A stretch of 40,979 nt of DNA from a virus. Positions within the stretch are counted from its first letter, which is position 1; each line of letters opens with the position of its first letter. The notes below the pieces were generated by a model, which saw only the letters and a list, made by a program, of their open reading frames with translations, had not been told where the DNA came from and did not search any database. Location of the stretch: IMG/VR virus record IMGVR_UViG_3300044987_002605, positions 1-40,979 of that record; one strand, given 5' to 3'. Both the position numbers and the translations under genes were made by a program. Positions 12,972 through 18,284 of this stretch are shown in pieces.

Positions 12972-13110
12972 TGATGCGCATTAGTAGGGTTCTTTCCACC
13001 TCGATCAGCTTGATTTCGGCGTGATCTCCGTCTTCCCGTGCCCGCCTGATATCATCCGACGCGGCCATTAGCCATAGAGACAGGATTTCCCTTAAGCGAT
13101 CCTTGGTCAT
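12937..13110 (-). CDS. Hypothetical 57-aa helical protein
   Basis: Starts MTKDRLREILSLWLMAASDD and continues with IKLIEVERTLLMRIIILM. Clearly helical and amphipathic, ending DSDPDGV at a TAG. It follows the 62-aa HTH gene by 28 bases on the same strand and is probably co-transcribed with it. Might be its partner. No family recognised. Confidence 0.5.
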   Translation of the reverse strand: MTKDRLREILSLWLMAASDDIRRAREDGDHAEIKLIEVERTLLMRIIILMDSDPDGV

Positions 13111-13138
13111 TGTGTCCAGGTGGGTCGCTTGCGGACCC

Positions 13139-13327
13139 TTATGTTTCTCCGACCGCCTGCCGTAGCTTTTCCATCGCGTCTGCAGGACATGGCCGGTAGT
13201 TCGAGGTCCGCTTGTCGCTGGACCATGCCCTGGCTGTCCGTTCAGATACCCCGGTAATCACTGCGATGTCCGAGTTTGACAAATTGTAGCGGGCCTTGAG
13301 CTCGCGGATATCTTCGCTTTGAGGCAG
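13139..13327 (-). CDS. Small HTH DNA-binding protein (non-ATG start)
   Basis: 62 aa if started at CTG 13327. The region RELKARYNLSNSDIAVITGV followed by SERTARAWSSD is a clear HTH: the recognition helix sits in the form seen in Cro/YdaS-like and transposase-type HTHs. There is no ATG/GTG/TTG upstream without a stop in this frame. Six bases downstream of an ideal AGGAGG is an in-frame TTG, but codon 4 is TAG; a second AGGAG within a hairpin then precedes the CTG. The gene has its own promoter with a palindromic operator. Likely a second switch regulator convergent with the repressor transcript. Confidence 0.6.
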   Translation of the reverse strand: MPQSEDIRELKARYNLSNSDIAVITGVSERTARAWSSDKRTSNYRPCPADAMEKLRQAVGET

Positions 13328-13331
13328 ACAA

Positions 13332-13347
13332 TGCTCCTATCGGAGCA
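13332..13347 (-). promoter_or_regulatory. Ribosome-site hairpin before the 62-aa HTH gene
   Basis: TGCTCC-TATC-GGAGCA is a perfect 6-bp-arm inverted repeat. In the message one arm contains AGGAG, four to five bases before the CTG start, so folding would hide the ribosome site. Upstream of it lies a stronger AGGAGG leading to a TTG-CTC-CGA-TAG mini-ORF whose translation could open the hairpin. Confidence 0.5.
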
Positions 13348-13392
13348 ACTCTTTCCTCCTTTCGAAGATGCCGGTCGCTTGTGGCTGGGCCA

Positions 13393-13430
13393 ATGATAGT
13401 TCGAGAGTCTTAAAATGGCAAGAAATTGCC
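13393..13430 (-). promoter_or_regulatory. Promoter and palindromic operator for the 62-aa HTH gene
   Basis: On the minus strand: -35 TTGCCA (13421-13416), 17 bases, -10 TATCAT (13398-13393), each five of six to consensus. An inverted repeat GGCAA-GAAA-TTGCC (13417-13430) overlaps the -35, a natural site for negative control, perhaps by the HTH protein itself. Confidence 0.55.
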
Positions 13431-13504
13431 GAAATTTACCTCTAGGACAAAAATCTACGTGCGGGAATGTGGATTGTGGCCCATACTGGATGGCGGAGGT
13501 AAAC

Positions 13505-13771
13505 ATGACTGTATTTATTATTTGGTTGATCAGCGCGATTGTTTCAGGAATGGTCGGATCCGGTAAAGGGCGAACAGGTGCCGGCTGGGCTCTTGGCTTG
13601 CTGCTCGGACCCATCGGACTGATCATCATTTTCATCATGCCCGCTAATACCGAAAAATATGAGGCCAGGGCCGTGAACTCTGGCGAAATGAAAAAATGCC
13701 CCTTTTGCGCGGAACTGGTGAAGCAGGAAGCGGTCGTCTGCAAACACTGCGGAAAAGATCTGCCAGCCTAA
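13505..13771 (+). CDS. Membrane protein with C-terminal zinc ribbon
   Basis: 88 aa from the ATG at 13505 (GGAGG site; the longer reading lacks one). Two hydrophobic segments, MTVFIIWLISAIVSGMVG and WALGLLLGPIGLIIIFIM, with a short Gly-rich loop GKGRTGAG, are followed by a zinc ribbon MKKCPFCAELVKQEAVVCKH-CGKDL (two CxxC-type pairs). This layout is common in small bacterial membrane proteins and in phage lysogenic-conversion genes. The neighbouring lipoprotein gene suggests an envelope-directed moron pair. Confidence 0.75.
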   Translation: MTVFIIWLISAIVSGMVGSGKGRTGAGWALGLLLGPIGLIIIFIMPANTEKYEARAVNSGEMKKCPFCAELVKQEAVVCKHCGKDLPA

Positions 13772-13784
13772 AAAGAGGAATATT

Positions 13785-14426
13785 TTGAAACCATCACATC
13801 TATTCATTCGGGCTTCCATTTTTGTAGTCATTCTGACTACTTATTCATGCGTGATAACCAGGCCAATAACCCTGACTGATCAAAGAGATACGGTTTCAGG
13901 TGGCATGTCCTGGGTAACATCCATAGTCCCTGGCATGACTCAGGCTCTCAACAAGGAGTATGGGAAGGCAGCGATATTTGCCGGACTGACAGCCGCAACG
14001 GCAGTGTGGTACGGGCTAAGTAAAAACTATGCCGCAGTCGGGTTCGGCGAGATTGTCTTTTTCTACCAATACGCCGATGGGGTGTATTCAAGCAATGTAT
14101 TCGAGGATCAGAAAGCCGAGATATTTCGTGCAGCTTATCTAGAAAAAGAGAACGCTATGGAAGTTGAAGCTCAAGAAAAAGAGAGAAACAAGGAAATGGC
14201 AACTCTTGAAAAATACGGCTTTTCTGCCAATCAGCTGGACGGAATTCGATATAGGCGTGAATTCTGGATAGGAATGCCTATTGAAGCGCTGTACGTATCC
14301 ATGGGAAAGCCTGAAAAAGAAAACAGAACCGTAAATGAGTATACGGTACACATCCAGCATGTGTACGATGACAGCGATCTGCTTATCTATTCGGAAAATG
14401 GAATTGTTACCGCATGGCAGGATTAG
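13785..14426 (+). CDS. Lipoprotein moron with TM segment and SmpA-like C-terminal domain
   Basis: 213 aa from a TTG with an AGAGGA site. The N-terminus RASIFVVILTTYSC is a lipoprotein-type signal with the acceptor Cys near residue 22. Next is SIVPGMTQALNKEYGKAAIF, like the membrane-associated DUF5683/TM2 repeat, a hydrophobic stretch, a charged helix (EVEAQEKERNKEMATLEKYG), and then FWIGMPIEALYVSMGKPEKE with a final SENGIVTAWQD, like the small SmpA/OmlA-type fold. Likely an envelope protein made in the lysogen, possibly for superinfection exclusion or host fitness; this role is inference. Confidence 0.7.
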   Translation: MKPSHLFIRASIFVVILTTYSCVITRPITLTDQRDTVSGGMSWVTSIVPGMTQALNKEYGKAAIFAGLTAATAVWYGLSKNYAAVGFGEIVFFYQYADGVYSSNVFEDQKAEIFRAAYLEKENAMEVEAQEKERNKEMATLEKYGFSANQLDGIRYRREFWIGMPIEALYVSMGKPEKENRTVNEYTVHIQHVYDDSDLLIYSENGIVTAWQD

Positions 14427-14602
14427 TTGTGAAAGAACTTGAAGCCATGATCCAGGCGGGCGACACCAAGGGCGTTGCCCTGGCTGGAGTGCGGGCGATG
14501 CAAAATGGTGATGATCCAGGTCCATGGGATGACGCACTCGCCGCCGCCGTGCGCGTGCGTGATCTGGCCAGGCCGCCTATTGATCCTCCGATACCTGAGT
14601 AG
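14414..14602 (+). CDS. Hypothetical small protein
   Basis: 62 aa (MAGLVVKELEAMIQAGDTKG ...). It overlaps the lipoprotein gene's end by 13 bases and the integrase gene's 3' end by 26 bases from the opposite side. Composition is plausible for a helical protein ending in a proline-rich tail (RPPIDPPIPE). No good ribosome site. Uncertain. Confidence 0.4.
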   Translation: MAGLVVKELEAMIQAGDTKGVALAGVRAMQNGDDPGPWDDALAAAVRVRDLARPPIDPPIPE

Positions 14603-15785
14603 CCCCACCCCTCGCCGCCTCCATCTTGTCGCGGATCGATACTGAACGCCTCAGGATGGTTGCGTCGTCGGGGTGCCGGTAGATAGCATTGGTTATGATG
14701 TTGGAGTGACCGGCGAGCATCAGCACTTCCTGGTCGTTCAGTGTTTCCAGGGCGTAGGTGACGAAACTATGCCGCAACCAGTACGGGGTCCAGCCCTCCG
14801 CGTCGTAGCCCAGGCGTTTTAGGGCACGCTCGAAAGCATCGCCAACCGCCGCCCCGGACACAGGAGGTCCGTCTGTGGCCGTAAACATGAATTCATCATC
14901 GGCGCCGTGGCGTGACTCTGCCCGCCAGATTGCCAGTTCCTGCACGGTGCGCATCTGGAGGTACCCCGCCCGGATCACATCGGTTTTAGTCCCCTTGATC
15001 TTTTCGGCTGTCCCCGACTCAACCCCGTAGCGGATGGGTAGGTACCGCTCCGCCGGGTAGTACGCACCCCATTTCAACGCCCGAACCTCTCCTGGCCTCG
15101 CGCCCGTGTCATTGAGCACGCACATGAGAGCCGCCCACATGGACGATCCCCACACCCGCACCAGCTCGCCATGGGAGGGCGGGAACAGCTTTGCCAGAAC
15201 GTCCCTGGACAGGGCTGACCGTTTGCGTTCTGGCTCCTTGGAATATTTTACTATTCCAGCGCACGGATTCTCGGCGACGATCCCCTGATACACCCAGCGG
15301 TCGTACATAAGCTTTACGGAGTACAGCAGTTTGGATCTGGTGCCCTTGGATAGCGGCTTGATGGATACCGGCGTTTTCCGGCCCCGGCGGGCGGTGAACC
15401 GCATGGCGTCCAGGATGGTCCGGTCGATGTCGGAACCTTTCAGCTCGCGGGCGTCCCAATCGCCGAACAGCGGAACGATGTAGTTGACGATATGCCCCTG
15501 CCTGATGGACAGGCTGGCATCGGTCATGGGACGGCCTTTCTTCAGCTTGTCCTGGTACCAGGGGGCGGTTGCGTCGAAGAATCCTGGGGCAAGGTTACGA
15601 ATCAGCAGCTTGGTATCCGGCTTGGACAAAAGGCGCGTCTTGTTCCGCTTTGCCCACTCCAACGCCCTCCCCCGGTCGCTCTCCGGGGTCATGTGGTACA
15701 TCCCTGGGCTCTCCGCGAAACCCACCATATACCGCCCGGAGGCGCGGTCCAGCTTGTGCTTTATGTCCTTGACAGGTCTACCCAT
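14577..15785 (-). CDS. int: Tyrosine recombinase integrase
   Basis: 402 aa. An N-terminal arm-binding segment, then a SAM-like core-binding domain (IRQGHIVNYIVPLFGDW ...), then the catalytic domain: Arg230 in NDTGARPGEVRALKWG, Arg338 in WTPYWLRHSFVT, His360 in MLAGHSNI, nucleophile Tyr369 in NAIYRHP. The usual first His of the HxxR box is Tyr here (YWLR). It integrates the phage genome by recombination between attP and a host attB. The start has no ribosome site; TACAAT six bases upstream suggests a leaderless message. Convergent with the moron genes. Confidence 0.93.
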   Translation of the reverse strand: MGRPVKDIKHKLDRASGRYMVGFAESPGMYHMTPESDRGRALEWAKRNKTRLLSKPDTKLLIRNLAPGFFDATAPWYQDKLKKGRPMTDASLSIRQGHIVNYIVPLFGDWDARELKGSDIDRTILDAMRFTARRGRKTPVSIKPLSKGTRSKLLYSVKLMYDRWVYQGIVAENPCAGIVKYSKEPERKRSALSRDVLAKLFPPSHGELVRVWGSSMWAALMCVLNDTGARPGEVRALKWGAYYPAERYLPIRYGVESGTAEKIKGTKTDVIRAGYLQMRTVQELAIWRAESRHGADDEFMFTATDGPPVSGAAVGDAFERALKRLGYDAEGWTPYWLRHSFVTYALETLNDQEVLMLAGHSNIITNAIYRHPDDATILRRSVSIRDKMEAARGGATQVSEDQ

Positions 15786-15809
15786 GCGTAGATTGTAGTA
15801 CAGGCACGT

Positions 15810-15833
15810 AGTTTCGGGAAGAGTTTCGGGAAG
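15810..15833. repeat. Tandem 12-bp repeat AGTTTCGGGAAG x2
   Basis: Two exact head-to-tail copies, 25-48 bases upstream of the integrase start. An 11-bp inverted copy (CTTCCCGAAAC) lies at 16004-16014. Candidate integrase arm sites or operators on the integrase promoter. Confidence 0.7.
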
Positions 15834-15839
15834 GGAAAA

Positions 15840-15868
15840 CGCAAGTGCCTATAATTACAGCACTTGCG
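15840..15868. repeat. 9-bp inverted repeat, candidate attP core
   Basis: CGCAAGTGC and GCACTTGCG flank the 11-base spacer CTATAATTACA. It lies between the direct and inverted copies of the 11-12-bp repeat, where an attP core would be expected. It could also be a hairpin or an operator (the spacer contains TATAAT). Confidence 0.5.
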
Positions 15869-16003
15869 CCTAAAAAATTAGCCCCTAGGGCTCAACTGCA
15901 TGGTGCTTGCGTGTCAACTTACGCATATCCGCGCTTATTCTGCGTCCATTACCGCCTGTTTTTGCCTATCCCGCATGGGCTGGAAAGCGTTTCAGGCAGG
16001 ATA

Positions 16004-16014
16004 CTTCCCGAAAC
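16004..16014. repeat. Inverted third copy of the GTTTCGGGAAG element
   Basis: CTTCCCGAAAC is an exact reverse complement of the tandem elements at 15811-15833. It lies 36 bases upstream of the next promoter's -35 and on the far side of the candidate core. Confidence 0.6.
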
Positions 16015-16049
16015 GATTACATTATTTTTTGAATTCCATATACTTTTGC

Positions 16050-16078
16050 TTGACAGTACCGCCATGGCGGTATATACT
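16050..16078 (+). promoter_or_regulatory. Consensus promoter with a perfect 16-bp palindrome as spacer
   Basis: TTGACA at 16050-16055, exactly 17 bases, TATACT at 16073-16078. The spacer is almost entirely the perfect palindrome TACCGCCATGGCGGTA (16057-16072). A bound dimer would block RNA polymerase completely. The RHH-like gene at 16600 is a plausible autoregulator. Start expected near 16085. Confidence 0.75.
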
Positions 16079-16084
16079 CTAATC

Positions 16085-16156
16085 ATGGTTGCAGTAAGGC
16101 AGCCGAGACCTAAGCGAGCCACCCGAAAGGGAAGGCTTCAAGGATGGACAAGATGA
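16085..16156 (+). CDS. 23-aa basic leader peptide, possibly leaderless
   Basis: ATG lies at the predicted transcription start, so it would be translated from a leaderless message. The product (MVAVRQPRPKRATRKGRLQG, then WTR) has eight Arg/Lys among 23 residues. Its TGA overlaps an in-frame ATG (16153) of the next gene as ATGA, so ribosomes finishing it could re-initiate there. A small CCC-GAAA-GGG hairpin lies within it just before the next gene's ribosome site. Could be a control leader or chance. Confidence 0.4.
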   Translation: MVAVRQPRPKRATRKGRLQGWTR

Positions 16157-16545
16157 ACGATACCAGAATGTACAGAGTGTATGCCGAGAACATGGACGGA
16201 AAGCGCCGGTTTATTGCCAAGGCTCGTGCGGATCGCGGCGGGAATGGCCTCTTCGATCTTTACGCTGACAAGTGCGACGACGAAGAACAGGTTGTAATTT
16301 GTGAAATCGAAGAATCTGAAATCCAGTATACGGTGATAATCAACGGCCAAGACGGAATCTGGCAAAAAGCCTCCAGCATTCAGGCCGCGAAGTCAGCCGC
16401 CCGCAAAATGGCTAAATCGTACGGGCAAAGCGCCAGGCGAGCGTTGGTCAGGATGGTGGATGAGGATGGACAAGAATCCGTCATTGCCGAGCTGGCATCC
16501 GACGGTTACAACTGGGCAGGTCGCGGATCCTGGTTCGCACACTAA
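16144..16545 (+). CDS. Hypothetical protein, first large gene of palindrome-controlled operon
   Basis: 133 aa (130 if started at 16153). Beta-rich N-terminus (MYRVYAENMDGKRRFIAKAR ... QVVICEIEESEIQYTVIING) and a helical, basic middle (AAKSAARKMAKSYGQSARRA) followed by LVRMVDEDGQESVIAEL. No family recognised. Its tightly controlled promoter and place between the integrase region and the RHH gene suggest an accessory (moron) function. Confidence 0.65.
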   Translation: MDKMNDTRMYRVYAENMDGKRRFIAKARADRGGNGLFDLYADKCDDEEQVVICEIEESEIQYTVIINGQDGIWQKASSIQAAKSAARKMAKSYGQSARRALVRMVDEDGQESVIAELASDGYNWAGRGSWFAH

Positions 16546-16553
16546 TCACCCCC

Positions 16554-16575
16554 GGCCCCGCCACCGCGCGGGGCC
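16554..16575 (+). terminator. GC-rich hairpin between two accessory genes
   Basis: GGCCCCGC and GCGGGGCC pair over eight bases around CACCGC. It lies in the 54-base gap before the RHH-like gene. No U-tract follows (CTCATCATC), so it may attenuate rather than terminate or may simply protect the message. Confidence 0.35.
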
Positions 16576-16599
16576 TCATCATCTCCAAGGAGGCCCACC

Positions 16600-16995
16600 A
16601 TGGGCAAAAAATCATCCATCTACCTGAGCGACGAAATCAAGGCGAAACTGCGCGTCCCGCCGCGCGGGCAGTCTACGGCCGTCTCCGCGACGATCGACCG
16701 CTATGACGCCCTGCTGGCCCCGGAAAAAAAACGGCTTGCGGTACAATTTTCGGAAGGCGAGTGGAACGCCATGCGGAACGCATGCAGCTCGGTGGCGTGG
16801 ATCGGGGCAACTATTCGCGGCGGGGTGCTTGCTGATGTCCAGGACTCGCTGGACGACGAGCTGGCGATGTACGGCGCGGATCGCGCGGTATTGGAAGGTA
16901 AACTGTCCGGGTTGTCACCGGCGGCACAGTACGCCCTGGTAGAGATGATTGAGGCATGGTGGGAGGCGCAGGGACCAGCCAAGGGTGAGGATTGA
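16600..16995 (+). CDS. RHH-like N-terminal domain protein
   Basis: 131 aa with an ideal AAGGAGG site before ATG. The start SSIYLSDEIKAKLR ... STAVSATIDRYDALL has the strand-helix-helix layout of ribbon-helix-helix (CopG/Arc-like) DNA-binding proteins. The rest is helical (FSEGEWNAMRNACSS; DVQDSLDDELAMYGADRAVL; SPAAQYALVEMIEAWWEA). It could bind the palindromic promoter upstream. No toxin-like partner is obvious, so a classical toxin-antitoxin pair is not claimed. Confidence 0.6.
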   Translation: MGKKSSIYLSDEIKAKLRVPPRGQSTAVSATIDRYDALLAPEKKRLAVQFSEGEWNAMRNACSSVAWIGATIRGGVLADVQDSLDDELAMYGADRAVLEGKLSGLSPAAQYALVEMIEAWWEAQGPAKGED

Positions 16996-16996
16996 C

Positions 16997-17650
16997 GTGG
17001 ATCTGTCCGGCGAGCGATTCGGTCGTTTGCTCGTATTGGAAAAAACACGGCTTAAGGACAAATGGGACCGATGCCTGTTGTACCGGTGCCGATGTGATTG
17101 CGGAGCTGAAATCCTGACCACGAGTACGATGCTCCGGCGCAGCCAGGTCCGGTCCTGCGGTTGCCTCCAGGCTGAGTCTCGCCTGCGGGATGTTGCGGGA
17201 CAGCGCTTTGGACGGCTGGTGGCCTTCCGCCCGACCGGACGGATCGAGCGGGAAAGCTCTGTATGGATATGGGAATGTGACTGCGGTCGTCAGATCGAAG
17301 CCCGCCTGGACTCGGTACTTTATTCGGGAAAACGCTCATGCGGATGCCTGGCACGTGCCAATATAAAAAAGCAGGCCATAGCCATGCAGGAAAAATGCGG
17401 AAGGATTGAAGGCACAAGCCTCAGCCTTATCGGATCAAAAAACAAAACGAGGGATACCGCCAGCGGACGAGTCGGGGTGACTTTCAATTCCGTGCATGAC
17501 AGGTGGTATGCACGGATAAGCTTCCAGGGCAGGGATATATGGCTCGGAGCTTACGACCGCGTCGAGGATGCTATCGAAGCAAGGATCGCAGCGGAGAAAA
17601 AGTATTTTGATCCATTCCTGGAACTACACCCATGCGCGGTTAAAAAATAA
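16997..17650 (+). CDS. AP2-domain / zinc-cluster DNA-binding protein (homing-endonuclease-like)
   Basis: 217 aa from a GTG at 16997 with GAGG six bases upstream; GTG 16985 or ATG 16949 are alternatives. Two related Cys-rich units come first: DLSGERFGRLLVLEK ... YRCRCDCGAEI ... RSCGCL and then AGQRFGRLVAFRP ... WECDCGRQIEA ... RSCGCL. A C-terminal AP2 domain follows (GRVGVTFNSVHDRWYARI, GRDIWLGAYDRVEDAIEA). AP2 domains in phages are usually the DNA-binding part of HNH homing endonucleases, but I see no HNH core here. Site-specific DNA binding is likely; cleavage is not shown. Confidence 0.75.
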   Translation: MDLSGERFGRLLVLEKTRLKDKWDRCLLYRCRCDCGAEILTTSTMLRRSQVRSCGCLQAESRLRDVAGQRFGRLVAFRPTGRIERESSVWIWECDCGRQIEARLDSVLYSGKRSCGCLARANIKKQAIAMQEKCGRIEGTSLSLIGSKNKTRDTASGRVGVTFNSVHDRWYARISFQGRDIWLGAYDRVEDAIEARIAAEKKYFDPFLELHPCAVKK

Positions 17651-17667
17651 TAGTGAAATACACAGGC

Positions 17668-18003
17668 CTACGCCGGATCCCGCACGGTGTTGGCGATGAG
17701 GAATTTCGATTCCTCGCGGTACGGATGATCGGCCATGTAGGCGGAATCATAGGTCCCCTCAACCAGGAATATACGCTCCTTTCCGTCCGCATACAAAAGA
17801 TCATCCCCATACATGACAAAATCATGCTCGGCCCCGGCGGGAGCGACGGGTACACGGTCGCGGGCGTTGATGACCGTTCCGTTTTTGTCGGTGAGTGACC
17901 ATACGCAGGTTTTCGGGGTGAAGTCCGCGCCGTCCACGTCCTTGAACGCTACGGATATGACGATGGAGCTGCCTTCGTTCGGCATCTCGTTCAGGGTGAT
18001 CAT
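17668..18003 (-). CDS. Hypothetical appendage-region protein
   Basis: 111 aa, last gene of the late operon, with a GGAGG site and an ATGA overlap. The beta-rich pattern (SIVISVAFKDVDGADFTPKT, CVWSLTDKNGTVIN, RIFLVEGTYDS) resembles the small Ig-like domains found in phage baseplate or fibre accessory proteins. Convergent with the AP2 gene, with only 17 bases between. Confidence 0.6.
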   Translation of the reverse strand: MITLNEMPNEGSSIVISVAFKDVDGADFTPKTCVWSLTDKNGTVINARDRVPVAPAGAEHDFVMYGDDLLYADGKERIFLVEGTYDSAYMADHPYREESKFLIANTVRDPA

Positions 18004-18284
18004 AGTGCGGCCTCCATGGTGATGCGGTCTGTCTTGGCAGTGATGCCGATTCCGTCCTTTCGGGCGGTTATGGCGATGTTGGCGGTTTTACCGGTTATGG
18101 CGAGCTGAGCGGTCCGAGCGGATATCTCCGGCGATCCGGCGCGGCCCTGGATGGCCAGTCCACCGGAGCGGGCGGCTATCACGAGGGCCGGGGCCTTGGT
18201 TGTGGTGGGTACGTAGGGAGTTCCCGCGAATGGCCACCAGGACGGCCACCAGGATGCCGGAAAAATGCTCCACCGATTAGACAT
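18000..18284 (-). CDS. Repetitive small structural-like protein
   Basis: 94 aa. After a Trp-rich N-terminus (FPASWWPSWWPFAG, possibly membrane-interacting) come about six short repeats of the form x-L-x-I-x-x-R/K-x-G/T (LVIAARSGGLAIQGRAG, QLAITGKTANIAITARKDG, IGITAKTDRITMEA). The repeat should fold as a beta strip. Function unknown; by position a tail appendage part. Confidence 0.55.
   Translation of the reverse strand: MSNRWSIFPASWWPSWWPFAGTPYVPTTTKAPALVIAARSGGLAIQGRAGSPEISARTAQLAITGKTANIAITARKDGIGITAKTDRITMEAAL

Larger units (their letters stand above)
15786..16049. other. Intergenic region upstream of integrase: candidate attP / integrase control region
   Basis: About 260 bases without a gene. 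It holds two tandem copies of AGTTTCGGGAAG, one inverted copy of GTTTCGGGAAG some 170 bp away, a 9-bp inverted repeat around an A/T-rich spacer, and an A/T-rich tract near 16015-16050. Arm-type and core-type integrase sites are arranged in just this way, and the tandem repeats also cover the putative integrase -35. Which function applies cannot be decided from sequence alone. Confidence 0.45.

Noticed and set aside
13139-13347. Genome-wide amber recoding suggested by the TAG at codon 4 of the HTH gene
   Set aside because: TAG is used as an ordinary stop elsewhere (e.g. at 34636 and 12937) and other genes have no internal TAG, so recoding of the whole genome is not supported.
13344-13743. Minus-strand ORF beginning MQTTASCFTSS
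   Set aside because: Antisense to the zinc-ribbon gene, which has domain and ribosome-site support, and out of frame with the real HTH gene.
16144-16995. Classical toxin-antitoxin pair under the palindromic promoter
   Set aside because: The RHH-like protein could be an antitoxin, but the 133-aa neighbour shows no known toxin motif and the gene order and sizes are not typical. Left as a hypothesis only.
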